NCBI RefSeq assembly: GCF_051521505.1
Contig: NZ_CP150356.1
Span: 2,418,001-2,482,000 of the forward strand
Origin: Sorangium sp025924095
Lineage (GTDB): Bacteria > Myxococcota_A > Polyangia > Polyangiales > Polyangiaceae
Direction: 5' to 3'
DNA length: 64,000 nt
Positions 20,267 to 31,316 of the stretch are shown in pieces (position 1 is the stretch's first letter; each line of letters starts with the position of its first letter). The notes beneath the pieces are model-generated. The model saw only the letters and a list, made by a program, of their open reading frames with translations, made no database searches and was not told where the DNA came from. The translations under genes and the position numbers were made by a program.

Positions 20267-21268
20267 TCACCCGGCCCGGGCGAGCTCGTCGCGCGCCTGC
20301 GCGGTGAGCTCGAGCGAGCGCACGCGCGCCGCATGGTCGAAGATCGGTGAGCTCACCATGAGCTCGTCGGCGCCGGTGCGGGCGATGAAGGCGCCGAGCC
20401 CCCGCCGCACGGCCTCGGGCGAGCCCGCGATCGTGCAGGCCAGCATCTGATCGAGGCCGGCGCGGTCCAGCGGGCTCAGCTGGCGCTCGAAGTCGTCGAC
20501 CGGCGGCGGCAGGGGCCCCGGGCGGCCGCGGCGCAGGTTGACGAAGGCCTGCTGAAGCGAGGTCCCCAGCCGTCGGCCCTCCTCGTCGGTGTCGGCGGCG
20601 AACACGTTGACCCCCAGCATGACAACCGGCTGCGCGAGCTGATCCGAGGGGCGGAACTCCCGGCGGTACAGCGCGATCGCCTGCGCCATCTGGCCCGGCG
20701 CGAAGTGGGAGGCGAAGGCGTAAGGGAGGCCCAGCGCCGCAGCGAGCTGCGCGCCGAAGAGGCTGGAGCCGAGGATCCAGATCGGCACGTTCAGGCCCGC
20801 GCCTGGCACGGCCTGAACCAGCTGGCCAGGCTCCGCCGGGCGGAAGTAGCCCATCAGCTCCAGGACGTCCTGAGGGAAGCTGTCGGCGTCTCCGGACAGG
20901 TTACGCCTTAGCGCGCGGGCGGTCGCCGGGTCGGACCCGGGAGCCCGCCCGAGGCCCAGATCGATGCGCCCTGGAAAGAGCGACGCCAGCGTGCCGAACT
21001 GCTCGGCGATCATGAGCGGCGCATGGTTCGGCAGCATGATCCCGCCCGCGCCGACGCGGATCGTCGAGGTACCGCCGGCCACGTGCGCGATCACGACCGA
21101 GGTCGCGGCGCTGGCCACGCCGCCCATGTTGTGGTGCTCGGCCAGCCAGTAGCGGTGATAGCCGAGCCGCTCGGCGTGGCGGGCGAGGTCGAGCGTGTTG
21201 CGGAAGGCCAGGGCGGCATCTCCGCCTTGAACGATCGGAGCCAGGTCGAGAACGGAAAAGGGGGTCAT
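20267..21268 (-). CDS. LLM-class flavin-dependent oxidoreductase (luciferase-like)
   Basis: 333 residues, start at 21268 (GAGGTG upstream). Family hallmarks of the MsnO8/alkanal-type branch: LDLAPI, RYWLAEHHNMGGVASAA (residues about 39-55), RVGAGGIMLPNH, LFPGRIDLGLGRAPGSD and a C-terminal DELMVSSP. Uses FMNH2 (or F420 in some members) and oxygen or an organic substrate; the substrate is not visible. Divergent from the HEAT-repeat gene across a 174-bp spacer with duplicated and palindromic sequence. Confidence 0.88.
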   Translation of the reverse strand: MTPFSVLDLAPIVQGGDAALAFRNTLDLARHAERLGYHRYWLAEHHNMGGVASAATSVVIAHVAGGTSTIRVGAGGIMLPNHAPLMIAEQFGTLASLFPGRIDLGLGRAPGSDPATARALRRNLSGDADSFPQDVLELMGYFRPAEPGQLVQAVPGAGLNVPIWILGSSLFGAQLAAALGLPYAFASHFAPGQMAQAIALYRREFRPSDQLAQPVVMLGVNVFAADTDEEGRRLGTSLQQAFVNLRRGRPGPLPPPVDDFERQLSPLDRAGLDQMLACTIAGSPEAVRRGLGAFIARTGADELMVSSPIFDHAARVRSLELTAQARDELARAG

Positions 21269-21307
21269 TGGGGCACCTCGGTGGACTGTTGCACGGCGAG
21301 GACGGTT

Positions 21308-21396
21308 CCGGGAGCACTCCCGGGGAGGGGGGCGCTCCCTGGGGCGCGGAAACGCCCTCCCTCCAGCGCACCCGCGCCCTCCCTCCAGCGCACCCG
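21308..21396. repeat. Palindrome and 22-bp tandem repeat in divergent promoter region
   Basis: CCGGGAG-CA-CTCCCGG at 21308-21323 is a 7-bp dyad, operator-like. A 22-bp unit (21353-21374, CGCCCTCCCTCC... to ACCCG) is repeated exactly at 21375-21396. Both lie between the divergent LLM and HEAT-repeat genes. Confidence 0.75.
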
Positions 21397-21442
21397 TCCG
21401 CCCGGCGCCTCGCCCTCGGCGCTCGAGCCGCCTGGAACGGCC

Positions 21443-24250
21443 ATGACGCGGCCGCGCTCGCTGTATTACGCTCGGGTCGTGCGCCGTACCGTCTCTCCGC
21501 TGCGTCGGCTCCCGCAGGTCCTGCTCGTCGTCGCCGCCTCGGCCGCCGCGCTCGCGCCGGGGGAGGCCGCCGCGTTCCTCTGGCCCAACGTGCCGGAGCA
21601 GATCGCGCGCGCGCTCACGTCGGGCGACGTCTCGGAGCGGCGCCTCGCCGCCACCCGCATCGGCGAGCTCGCCCCGGAGACGGCGATCGGGCTGATCCAG
21701 AAGGGCATGAGCGATCCGGACGTCGAGGTGCGGCTGGCCCTCGCCGGGGCGGCCGTGCGCTTCCGGATGCCGCGCGCAGGAGACCTCGTGATCGAGTGGC
21801 TCGGCGAGGGCGACGCGCGCCTGCGGCTCGCCGCCTGCGACGTCATCCGCGCGGCGCCCACCGATCGATCCGTCGTCGCCCTCGGCCGGGTGCTCGGCGA
21901 TCCCGACCCGCACGTCCGCCTCGCCGCCGCGGCCGCCATGGGCGCGGCGGGGCTCCCGGACGCCGTCTCGCCGCTGCTCGGCCACCTCGATGACACCGCG
22001 CCGGAGGTGCGCGCGGAGGTCGTGCGCGCGCTCGGCCGGATCGGCGACACGCGCGCCGTCGTGCCGCTCATCGGCAAGGTGCAGGACTCGGTCCCGGAGG
22101 TCCGCCGGGCCACGGCGCGGGCGCTCGGAGAGCTCGGCGATGCGCGGGCCGTCAGCGCGCTCATCCTCGCGCTCCAGGACGCATCCCAGGACGTCCGCGT
22201 CGAGGCGGTGAGCGCCCTCGGCCGGCTGCGCTCGGACGAGGCGACGTCCGCGATCGCCGATCTCGTCGAGGCGTCGCCGGCAGGCACGAGCGCGTTCCTC
22301 GGAGCGCGCCCGACCGACAGCGGCACCTCGAGCAACGACGTGCGGGAGGCGGCGCTCCGGGCGCTCGGCCGCATCGGCTCCGACGCGGCGGTGAAGGTGC
22401 TGCTCGCGGCGCTCGCGAAGGACGACCCCGCGGCGCCGCGGTCCGCGGTCCGTGACGCCCTCGTCAGCGCCGGGAAGCCGGCGGTGACGCCCGCGCCGGC
22501 AGCGGCCCCCGCGCCGGCAGCGGCCCCCGCGCCGGCAGCGGTCCCCGCGCCGGCTGCGGCCCTCGCGCCGGCAGCGGCCCTCGAGCCGGCTGCGGCCCCC
22601 GCGCCGGCGGCCCCGCCCGGCGGCGCGGCGAGCGCTCCGAAGGGCACCGCCCTCCCCGCGCTCGTCGCCGCGCTCGCGGCCGCGCCGTCGGCCAACACCG
22701 CCGCGGGCGCCGCCCTCGTGCTCGGTGAGCTCAAGGCCAGGGAAGGGCTGCCCGCGATCGTCCGGGGGATGCAGCGGGGCGTCGTCCCGCTCCGGCACGG
22801 GCTCCGCGCCCTCGGGGCGCTCGGCGACCCCGCGGCGCTGCCCAGCGTGCTCGAGCTGCTCGGCGACGTCGACCCCTCGGTCCGCCGCGAGGCGATCCGC
22901 GCCGCGACCGCGCTGCTCGATCCCGCGCGGCCCGACGGGCGCGCCGTCGACCCCGCGCGCGCCCTGCTCGTCGACCCGGCGACCCCGCCCGACGAGAAGC
23001 TCGCCCTCGTCCAGCTCCTCGGGCGCACCGGCTCGCCGCGCGCGCAGGAGGTGCTGCTGCCGCTCGCGAAGGCCCGCTCCGCGCCGCTCCGCCTCGCCGT
23101 GATCGAGGCGCTCGGCGCGGCGCGCGCCGCCGGGAAGCTCGGCGCCGCCGTGGACGCCGCGCTGCTCGAGGCGCTCGACGACGAGTCGGCCGACGTGCGC
23201 CTCCGGGCAGCGGTCGCGCTCTCCCGCGTCGCCGGCCCCACGATCGCGCGCGCGCTGCTCGAGCGCCTCACCGTCGCCGCCGAGCAGGACCGAGGCGCCC
23301 TCGGCATCGCCCTCTCGGGCGCGCTGTCGCGCGTGGCGGACGACCCGAAGGACGGCAGCGGCGAGGGCCTCGCCCACGACGTCGCGGCGGCGATCGCGAG
23401 CGCCCCGGACGCCGCGCGCGACGCGCTGCTGGAAGGGCTCGGCCGCATGCCCGGGCAGGCCGCGGGCGCCGCGCTCGCGCGGATGGCCTCGGCGGCGCCC
23501 ATCGACGACCGCCGCAAGATCGCCGAGGCGCTCGCCGGGCACCCGGAGGCCGCCGCCGCGCTCCGCAAGCTCGCGGGCGATCCGGATCCGGGCGTCCGCG
23601 CCAACGCCGTCTGGTCGCTCGGCGCGGTGGGGGACGACAGCGCCGCGCTGCCGCTGCTCCAGCCGCTCCTCAAGGACCCCGACGCCGCCGTGGCGGGCAA
23701 CGCGGCGGGCGCGATCGGGCGCATCGCGGGCCGCGCCGGCCAGCCCGCCCGCGCGGCCGCGGCGCTCTGCGGGGCGCTCGCCGACGCGCGCCCCTACGTG
23801 CGCGCCAACGCGCTCGCCGGCCTCACGGTCGCCCGGGCGCGCTGCGACGGCGCCGCGGCCCGGGACCTGCTCGCGCGCGACCCCGCCGAGGCGGTCCGCC
23901 TCGCCGCCGCCGACCACCTCGCGCAGGGCGGCGCCGACGCCGATCGCCGCGCGCTCGCCCGCTGCGCCGGCGAGGACAGGAACGCCTCGGTCGCGGTGCG
24001 CTGCGCCCACGCCGCCCCGCCCCGCGCGCCCCCCTCGGGCGCCGAGGACGTCGCGGTCTTCGTCGTCCCGTTCGACGCGGGCCGAGGCGGCTCGGCCCGC
24101 GACGCGCCGGTCCCGCGCGCCCCCTTCGCGCTCGTGCGCGCGGACGGCCTCATGCGCCTCGGCGTCGCCGACCGGCGCGGCGAGGTCTTCGAGCGCGGCG
24201 CTCCCCGAGGGCCGCTCCGCCTCGCCGTCCCGGCGCCGCTCGTGAAGTGA
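21443..24250 (+). CDS. Exported HEAT-repeat protein
   Basis: 935 residues from ATG 21443; a GTG at 21479 is an alternative and puts the signal peptide (VLLVVAASAAALAP...EAAAF) nearer the N-terminus. The rest is tandem alpha-helical HEAT/PBS-lyase-like repeats of about 31 residues (pattern DPDVEVRLALAGAAVRF, DAVSPLLGHLDD). An Ala/Pro linker of short repeats (APAAAPAP) interrupts them near residues 350-392. Such solenoids are scaffolds for protein binding in the periplasm; no enzyme motif. The last 70 residues look like a beta domain. The next gene starts 31 bp downstream, so the two may be co-transcribed. Confidence 0.75.
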   Translation: MTRPRSLYYARVVRRTVSPLRRLPQVLLVVAASAAALAPGEAAAFLWPNVPEQIARALTSGDVSERRLAATRIGELAPETAIGLIQKGMSDPDVEVRLALAGAAVRFRMPRAGDLVIEWLGEGDARLRLAACDVIRAAPTDRSVVALGRVLGDPDPHVRLAAAAAMGAAGLPDAVSPLLGHLDDTAPEVRAEVVRALGRIGDTRAVVPLIGKVQDSVPEVRRATARALGELGDARAVSALILALQDASQDVRVEAVSALGRLRSDEATSAIADLVEASPAGTSAFLGARPTDSGTSSNDVREAALRALGRIGSDAAVKVLLAALAKDDPAAPRSAVRDALVSAGKPAVTPAPAAAPAPAAAPAPAAVPAPAAALAPAAALEPAAAPAPAAPPGGAASAPKGTALPALVAALAAAPSANTAAGAALVLGELKAREGLPAIVRGMQRGVVPLRHGLRALGALGDPAALPSVLELLGDVDPSVRREAIRAATALLDPARPDGRAVDPARALLVDPATPPDEKLALVQLLGRTGSPRAQEVLLPLAKARSAPLRLAVIEALGAARAAGKLGAAVDAALLEALDDESADVRLRAAVALSRVAGPTIARALLERLTVAAEQDRGALGIALSGALSRVADDPKDGSGEGLAHDVAAAIASAPDAARDALLEGLGRMPGQAAGAALARMASAAPIDDRRKIAEALAGHPEAAAALRKLAGDPDPGVRANAVWSLGAVGDDSAALPLLQPLLKDPDAAVAGNAAGAIGRIAGRAGQPARAAAALCGALADARPYVRANALAGLTVARARCDGAAARDLLARDPAEAVRLAAADHLAQGGADADRRALARCAGEDRNASVAVRCAHAAPPRAPPSGAEDVAVFVVPFDAGRGGSARDAPVPRAPFALVRADGLMRLGVADRRGEVFERGAPRGPLRLAVPAPLVK

Positions 24251-24280
24251 GCCCGCGCCCGCCGCGCTGAGCCGCTCTCC

Positions 24281-26038
24281 ATGCGCAGCCGACCCGACGT
24301 CGAGCTCCGGATGTCCAGGACCGTCCACCCGGGCGACGTCGTCCAGGTCGAGCTCGTGCTCCGCAGCCGCGGGAGGACGCCGGTCGACTCGATCGAGCTC
24401 CACCTGGAGGGCATGCAGGTCGCCCGCGTCGAGGAGCGCGTCCTCGTGCCGCCCCACTTCCTCTCGCTCGTCGCCCGCCTCGCGGGGGAGACGACGCTCC
24501 CGGAGGGCGAGCAACGCTACCGCGCGAGCTTCCCGCTCCCGGCCGACGCGCCCTGCTCGTACCTCGGCACGCGCGCCGAGATCCGCTACGGCATCACGCT
24601 CTCCATCGCGATCCCGTGGTGGCTCGACGTCCAGGAGTCGTACGAGGTGCTCGTCACGCCGTGCCCCGTCACGCGCCCGGCCCGGTCGCCGGTCGCCGGC
24701 ACCACGGCGCGCGGCGACAGCCCCTTCATCGAGGTCTCGCTCGACGATCAGGTCTTCGCGCCGGGCGACGAGATCTCGGGGGCGGTGGCCCTCGGCAACG
24801 TGCAGGGCCGCAGCGTGCGCGGGATCGAGATCTCGCTTGTCGGCGTCGAGCGGCTCCTCAGCGTCGACCCCGCCGCGTCGAACCGCGCGACCGAGGCGCA
24901 CCGCTTCACCGCCTTCCGCCGCGCGGACAGCCGCGACGAGGGGCGGGAGCTGCCCTTCCGGTTCCGGATCCCCCGGTCCGTCGCGCCGTCGTTCGACGCC
25001 GGGTGGGTCGCCCTCCTCTGGGGGCTCGAGGTGCGCGTCGAGCTCGCGCGCTCGGACGGCATCGTCCACACGACGCCGCTCGTGCTCGGCGTCTTCGATC
25101 GGCCGCCCGGCCTCGGCGCGATGCGCCGGCAGATCGGCTCGGGGCGGTGGCGCGGGGTCTGGGGCACGGTCGGCGCGCGCCACGGCCTGTCGCTCGACCC
25201 GCTGGAGCTGCGCCTCTCGGGCGTGCTCGCCGGCTGCGCGGCGTCCGTGTGGATCGACGCGGGCGCCTCGTCGAGCGGCGCGATCGTCGGCGAGCTGCGC
25301 TGGCCGTCGTGGGGGCTCGACCTGGAGGTCGGCGTGAAGCGCTTCCTGCTCGCGCTCGCGTCCGAGGACGACGAGGGCTTCGGCCGCCGCTACCGCGTGC
25401 GCGGGCGCGACCCCGGCCAGGTCCGCGCCGTCGTCGCGGGGCCGCTGCGCCGGGCGCTGCTCGCCTTCGACGATGTCCGGCTCGACGACGAGCACGTGTC
25501 GGTCCGGTCCCGCACGCCCGGCCACGACCAGCCCTGGCTCGGCGCGTTCCTGGAGCACCTCGCCGCGCTGGCGGTCGAGATCCGCGCCGCGTCCGCGCGC
25601 ATCCCGCCGCCCACGCCCATGGCGGCGATGCGCCCGGCCTGGGAGCAGTTCGCGGCCGAGGTCCACGGCCGCTTCGAGGTGGGCCGCATGCGCATCCGCG
25701 ACGCGCAGCTCGACGGCGTCACGTTCCACATCGACACGTGCTTCGAGCGAGGCCCGCACCCCGAGCGCTCCGAGGTCACGCTGGTGCTCGATCCGCCCCT
25801 GGATGCGGCGCTCGATCCCGACGACCCCGAGCAGCTGCGCGCGGCCTCGCCCCGGGCGCGCGAGGCGGTGAGGCGCCTGCGGGCCCGCACGCACGCGCTG
25901 CGCATCGCCCCGCACGCCATCGTGATCACGGTGCCGGCCCCGCTCGAGGACCCCGCCACCCTGCGCGACCTGCTCGACGCGCAGCTGCACCTCTCGGCGC
26001 TCCTGCGCGGCCCGCGCGTCGCTCGCCCGTACCGCTGA
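24281..26038 (+). CDS. Arrestin-like/SpoOM-type fold protein, hypothetical
   Basis: 585 residues without signal peptide. The first 340 residues read as two beta-sandwiches typical of arrestin and SpoOM-type proteins: GDVVQVELVLRSRGRTPVDS, YRASFPLPADAPCSYLG, then APGDEISGAVALGN and ELPFRFRIPRSVAPSF. The C-terminal 240 residues are a different mixed domain. Such cytosolic adaptors bind protein partners. Adjacent to and in the same direction as the HEAT-repeat scaffold. Assigned by eye; family membership moderate. Confidence 0.6.
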   Translation: MRSRPDVELRMSRTVHPGDVVQVELVLRSRGRTPVDSIELHLEGMQVARVEERVLVPPHFLSLVARLAGETTLPEGEQRYRASFPLPADAPCSYLGTRAEIRYGITLSIAIPWWLDVQESYEVLVTPCPVTRPARSPVAGTTARGDSPFIEVSLDDQVFAPGDEISGAVALGNVQGRSVRGIEISLVGVERLLSVDPAASNRATEAHRFTAFRRADSRDEGRELPFRFRIPRSVAPSFDAGWVALLWGLEVRVELARSDGIVHTTPLVLGVFDRPPGLGAMRRQIGSGRWRGVWGTVGARHGLSLDPLELRLSGVLAGCAASVWIDAGASSSGAIVGELRWPSWGLDLEVGVKRFLLALASEDDEGFGRRYRVRGRDPGQVRAVVAGPLRRALLAFDDVRLDDEHVSVRSRTPGHDQPWLGAFLEHLAALAVEIRAASARIPPPTPMAAMRPAWEQFAAEVHGRFEVGRMRIRDAQLDGVTFHIDTCFERGPHPERSEVTLVLDPPLDAALDPDDPEQLRAASPRAREAVRRLRARTHALRIAPHAIVITVPAPLEDPATLRDLLDAQLHLSALLRGPRVARPYR

Positions 26039-26172
26039 GCCGCGACCAGCGGGCGGGCCGCCGGAGCCGCCGAGCCGCGGAGCCGCTGAGCCGCGGCGGG
26101 GATCCCCTTACGGCGGGCCGTGCGCCGATTTCCACACAGAACGCCGGCTGATCCGGGCTAGAGTCTTCGCCC

Positions 26173-26499
26173 ATGCTCGACAAGCTCACTCGGCAAGAAC
26201 GCCTCCAGCTGATGCGGTTCATCTGTTCGTTCGCCTGGGCCGACCTCCAGGTGCGCGAGCAGGAGCGCGAGTTCGTGCGCAAGATGATCCTGCGGCTCCA
26301 GCTCGACGAGGAGGAGGCCAAGGAGGTGCGCAGCTGGCTCGATGTGCCGCCCGTGGCCGACGACGTCGATCCGATGCAGATCCCCCGCGCGCACCGGCAG
26401 CTCTTCCTGGCGGCCGCGCGCGAGATGATCTCGTCCGACGGCGAGATCGGCGAGGAGGAGCGCGAGAGCCTGAGCCTGCTGGAGCAGCTCACGCGCTGA
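26173..26499 (+). CDS. TerB-like small helical protein
   Basis: 108 residues, all helical, with the TerB pattern of acidic metal-binding residues: FAWADLQVREQEREFVRKM (first half) and ISSDGEIGEEERE (second half). TerB-like proteins occur in tellurite/stress-resistance and membrane-associated complexes, but no ter genes are adjacent. Just upstream of purE in the same direction (62 bp from the chosen purE start). Function cannot be stated more precisely. Confidence 0.75.
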   Translation: MLDKLTRQERLQLMRFICSFAWADLQVREQEREFVRKMILRLQLDEEEAKEVRSWLDVPPVADDVDPMQIPRAHRQLFLAAAREMISSDGEIGEEERESLSLLEQLTR

Positions 26500-26561
26500 C
26501 CGGGGCGCCGCGTCTCGGTGGGTGGATGGATGGTATCGATGAGTCGGCGATCGGTGGAACG

Positions 26562-27116
26562 ATGAGCACGATGGCGCAGCGAGGGGCCGGCGAGGGCCGG
26601 GCCCCGACGGACATGGGAGCGAGCTCGACCGAGGGGCCCTGGGTCGGCGTGATCATGGGGGGCAAGAGCGACTACGAGCACCTCGCCGTGACGAGCGAGC
26701 TGCTCACGCAGCTCGGCATCCCGCACGAGGTGCGCGTCGTCTCGGCGCACCGCACGCCGGACCGGATGTTCGAGTACGCGAGCACGGCGGAAGCGCGCGG
26801 GATCGAGGTGATCATCGCCGCCGCGGGCGGCGCCGCCCACCTGCCCGGGATGGTCGCCGCGAAGACGGTGCTCCCGGTCATCGGCGTGCCCATCCCCGCC
26901 ACGGCGCTGAACGGCATGGACGCGCTGCTCTCGATCGTCCAGATGCCGAAGGGGGTCCCCGTCGCCACGATGGCGATCGGCAAGCCCGGCGCCGCCAACG
27001 CCGCCCTGTTCGCGGCGGCGGTCCTGTCGGGCAAGCACCCCGAGCTCCGCGAGCGCCTCGCCGCGTTCCGCAGCGCCCAGGAGGCGGCGGTCCTCCGCGA
27101 CGCGGTCATCGTCTAA
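26562..27116 (+). CDS. purE: N5-carboxyaminoimidazole ribonucleotide mutase
   Basis: 184 residues from ATG 26562; an ATG at 26526 is further upstream but adds only disordered residues. Class I PurE motifs: GVIMGGKSDYEHL (about residues 30-42), SAHRTPDRMFEYA and AAGGAAHLPGMVAAKT, with PVIGVP. It moves the carboxyl group of N5-CAIR to give CAIR in purine synthesis. The N-terminal extension of about 28 residues is longer than usual. It is directly followed, after 42 bp, by purK, the enzyme that makes its substrate, so the pair is an operon. Confidence 0.93.
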   Translation: MSTMAQRGAGEGRAPTDMGASSTEGPWVGVIMGGKSDYEHLAVTSELLTQLGIPHEVRVVSAHRTPDRMFEYASTAEARGIEVIIAAAGGAAHLPGMVAAKTVLPVIGVPIPATALNGMDALLSIVQMPKGVPVATMAIGKPGAANAALFAAAVLSGKHPELRERLAAFRSAQEAAVLRDAVIV

Positions 27117-27158
27117 CCTCCTCCTCCACCCGCTCCGCCTCGTCCCAGGTCCTCGGAA

Positions 27159-28346
27159 ATGCCCATCGCTCCCGGCTCTACGCTCGGTATTCTCGGCGGC
27201 GGCCAGCTCGGCCGCATGACGGCGCTCGCCGCCCGCACGCTCGGGTACAAGGTCCACGCCCTCGACCCGGACCCGGACTGCCCGGCCCGCTCGGTGCTCG
27301 ATCGCTGCCTCGTCGCCGCGTTCGACGACGCGGCGCAGGCGGCCGAGCTCGCGTCGCAGTGCGACGTCGTGACGCTCGAGATCGAGAAGATCTCCACGGA
27401 GGCGCTCGCGGCCGCCGCCCGGCTCGCGCCGGTGCGCCCGTCGGCCGACGTGCTGGCCATGGTGCAGGACCGCGGCGTCCAGAAGAGCTGGCTGTCGAGC
27501 AACGGCTTCCCGGTGGGCCCCTTCCGCGAGGTCGCGACGAGCGCGCAGCTCCTCGAGGCGACGCGCGCCATGGGCGGGGCGTGCTTCGTGAAGTCGTGCG
27601 TCGGCGGGTACGACGGCAAGGGGCAGCTGCGGCTCTCGGGGGGCGCGTCGTCGGGCGACGGTGACGCCGGGAGCGAGGCGGCGGCGCTCTTCGGGTCGCT
27701 GGGCGGCCAGCGTTGCGTTGTCGAGCAGGCGCTCGATCTCGAGGCCGAGCTGTCGGTGCTCGTCGCGCGGAGCCCGAGCGGCAAGCTGGCGGTCTACCCG
27801 CCCGCCCTGAACCACCACCGCGACCAGATCCTCGACTGGTCGCTGCTGCCCGGCCCGCTCTCGGCCTCGGTGACCGGGCAGGCGGTGCAGATCGCGCTCG
27901 ATCTCGCGGTCGGCCTGCGCGTCGAGGGCCTGCTCGTCGTCGAGCTCTTTCTGCTCCGGGACGGCCGCTTGCTCATCAACGAGCTCGCCCCGCGGCCCCA
28001 CAACAGCTACCACGCGTCCGAGGTCGCCTGCGCGACGAGCCAGTTCGAGCAGGCGGTCCGCGCCGTCTGCGATCTGCCGCTCGGCTCGACCGAGGTCGTC
28101 CGCCCCGCCGCGATCGTCAACCTGCTCGGCGACGTCTGGGTGGACGGCGCGTCGCCGGCCTTCGAGGCCGCGCTGGAGATCCCGGGCGTCCGGCTCCACC
28201 TCTACGGCAAGCGGATCGCCCGCCCCGGCCGCAAGATGGGCCACCTCTCGGCCACGGGCCGCACGCCGGAGGAGGCGCTCGTCGCCGCGAAGCTCGCGAT
28301 GGCCCGGCTCTCGTCGCACGCCGGGCTGCCGCTCCCCGGCCGCTGA
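27159..28346 (+). CDS. purK: N5-carboxyaminoimidazole ribonucleotide synthase
   Basis: 395 residues with an ATP-grasp fold: N-terminal LGILGGGQLGRMTALAA (residues 9-25), KSCVGGYDGKGQ (phosphate loop), VEQALDLEAELSVLVARS, and LINELAPRPHNSYHASEVA. It uses ATP and bicarbonate to carboxylate AIR. Paired with purE. Length and motifs are normal, with an extra loop (about residues 160-170) rich in Gly/Ser/Asp. Confidence 0.93.
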   Translation: MPIAPGSTLGILGGGQLGRMTALAARTLGYKVHALDPDPDCPARSVLDRCLVAAFDDAAQAAELASQCDVVTLEIEKISTEALAAAARLAPVRPSADVLAMVQDRGVQKSWLSSNGFPVGPFREVATSAQLLEATRAMGGACFVKSCVGGYDGKGQLRLSGGASSGDGDAGSEAAALFGSLGGQRCVVEQALDLEAELSVLVARSPSGKLAVYPPALNHHRDQILDWSLLPGPLSASVTGQAVQIALDLAVGLRVEGLLVVELFLLRDGRLLINELAPRPHNSYHASEVACATSQFEQAVRAVCDLPLGSTEVVRPAAIVNLLGDVWVDGASPAFEAALEIPGVRLHLYGKRIARPGRKMGHLSATGRTPEEALVAAKLAMARLSSHAGLPLPGR

Positions 28347-28505
28347 AGGGCCTCCCGGCAGCGCGCGGCGCAGGCCGCTGACAGGCGCATGTCGAGCCCC
28401 CGCGCGGCCCGGTCGCCCGGTCGCCCGCTCGCGTCGATTCCTGAGCCGCCGGCGCGCCGCGGCGCAACTATAGACCTCGGCTGACGCGATCGCGTAACTG
28501 TTCCT

Positions 28506-29221
28506 GTGTCGATGCAGATCACCCTTTCGGGAGCCAGGCTGCAAACAGCGCTGTTCGCCTTGCTGGCGGCCGTCGCGGGCGCCGGGCTCGCCGTCGAGGT
28601 GCTCAGGCCGATCCTCCGATTGAAGAGCCGCAGTGGTGTCGTCCCGCTGCTCTCGCTGAGCTACGAGCAGAATGTGCCCACGTGGTACACATCGTGTCTT
28701 CTGTTCGCCTGCTCTCTCACCCTCGCGGCGATCGCTGTCGGCGCCCGCCGCGCGGGAAAATTCGTGAGGCACTGGTGGGGGCTCGCCGCGGCGTTCCTGT
28801 ACATCTCGCTCGACGAGGTCGTGGAGATTCATGAAGCGGCGAGCTCCTGGCTCGATCTGGGCGGGGTGCTGTACTTCAGCTGGGTGATCCCGGCGGCCGT
28901 CGTCGTGGCGGCGTTCGGGCTCGCGTACCTCCGGTTCCTCGCGCACCTCCCGCGCGGCACCCGGAGCCGGTTCTTGCTCGCGGGAAGCCTCTATGTCACC
29001 GGCGCCCTCGCCCTGGAGCTGCCGCTCGGGTACTGGACCGAGCAGGCCGGCAGCGACAACCTCGTCTACGCGCTCATCGACTTCGTGGAAGAGTCGCTGG
29101 AGATGCTGGGGGTGAATCTCTTCCTTGTGTCCCTCGTCGACTATCTCGGCGTGCAAGGGTGGACGATCGGCTTCTCGCAGGCAGCTCCGGAGCCGCGGCC
29201 CGCCCCGGTCGAGCGTCCCGC

Positions 29222-29225
<4 letters not shown>
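28506..29225 (+). CDS. Membrane protein of unknown function
   Basis: 239 residues, GTG start at 28506 (ATG at 28512 is equally possible). About six hydrophobic segments, with a conserved-looking acidic/His motif between two of them: SLDEVVEIHE. This 'LDE...HE' pattern occurs in uncharacterised bacterial membrane proteins and may bind metal. The stop overlaps the start of the next membrane-protein gene (ATGA), so the two are translationally coupled. No promoter motif recognised. Confidence 0.6.
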
Positions 29226-30286
<1,061 letters not shown>

Positions 30287-30332
30287 AGTCGTCGTTGAAG
30301 CGCTCGATCAAGGCTTTGCCAGAGAGGGATGT

Positions 30333-31316
30333 ATGAGAATCCAGGGTTGTCTCCGCTCCGTGCTCTTCTCGCTCGCGGTCGCCTCCACGGCGCTCGTCTC
30401 GCCCGCCTGCAGCAAGTCGCCGCAGATCACGGCGGAGAGCCTCGAGGACAACTGGGCGCTCGTGGAGCAGCACGAGCCCGGCTCCGTGGTCATGACCGTG
30501 GCCCAGGACGGCAAGGTCACGGTGCTCGTGAAGGACCGCGAGGGGAAGCCGATCGAGGAGGGCGTGTCGGGCAACCTCACGGTCAAGGTGCCTGGCAAGG
30601 ACGGCGCCCCCGTGACGGCGCAGCTCGTGCCGGAGCCCAGATCGGGCGGTGTCCTGGTCACCAAGATCCCGCCGCTCGAGGACGACCTGACCGAGGTGAG
30701 CTACGAGTTCAAGGTCAAGGGCGAGCCGTTCACGGGGGTGCTGCACGTGCCGCGCGGCGGGACCCGGGAGCTCCAGGAGAGCGCCAAGGAGAGCCAGGCG
30801 ACAAAGATCGACGGCATGAAGGGCCCGAACGGGGGGGTGCTCCAGCCCGTCGGGGACGACATCGTGGAGATCGTCGCCGACAAGGCGACGGGCGACGTGC
30901 GCGTCTACGTGCTCGATCTCAACCTCAAGCCGGTCGCGATCGGCGAGCGCGAGATCAAGCTGGCCATCCACACGGCGTCGGGCCCCGACGTCCTCGTGCT
31001 CGCGCCCGGGCCCGATCGGCTTTACTTCACGGGCAAGCTGAACGCGAAGGTCAACCCGACAAAGATCACGGTGGTGCTCAAGGAGGGCGGGCACACGGAC
31101 GTGGTCCTCTGCGGCTACCGTCCGGGCTCGGTGATCGTGGTCGGCCCGAGCGCGCCGGTGATCGCCATCCTGGTGGCCACCGCGTGGGCTGTGAAGGTCA
31201 ACGTCAAGCCCACGGTGATCGTGCACGACGACGATGACGACGACGGCCGCCGGGTCATCGTCGTCCACAAGGGCAAGGGGAAGGGAAAGGGCCGGGGCAA
31301 GTGGCGCTGGAAGTGA
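30333..31316 (+). CDS. Lipoprotein with lysine-rich C-terminal tail
   Basis: 327 residues. Lipoprotein signal peptide ending VSPAC (lipobox), a domain with a PKD/immunoglobulin-like look (VTVLVKDREGKPIEEG), repeated beta modules in the middle, and an odd tail: a run of Asp (DDDDDD) followed by basic repeats (KGKGKGKGRGK) at the extreme C-terminus. The charge switch may bind polymers such as peptidoglycan, polysaccharide or DNA. No known family. Last of three same-direction genes after the two membrane-protein genes (46 bp from the preceding one). Confidence 0.6.
   Translation: MRIQGCLRSVLFSLAVASTALVSPACSKSPQITAESLEDNWALVEQHEPGSVVMTVAQDGKVTVLVKDREGKPIEEGVSGNLTVKVPGKDGAPVTAQLVPEPRSGGVLVTKIPPLEDDLTEVSYEFKVKGEPFTGVLHVPRGGTRELQESAKESQATKIDGMKGPNGGVLQPVGDDIVEIVADKATGDVRVYVLDLNLKPVAIGEREIKLAIHTASGPDVLVLAPGPDRLYFTGKLNAKVNPTKITVVLKEGGHTDVVLCGYRPGSVIVVGPSAPVIAILVATAWAVKVNVKPTVIVHDDDDDDGRRVIVVHKGKGKGKGRGKWRWK

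Noticed and set aside
20267..25990. 1907-residue open frame on minus strand
   Set aside because: Shadow of the LLM, HEAT-repeat and arrestin-like genes; only the LLM part (20267-21268) has real family motifs.
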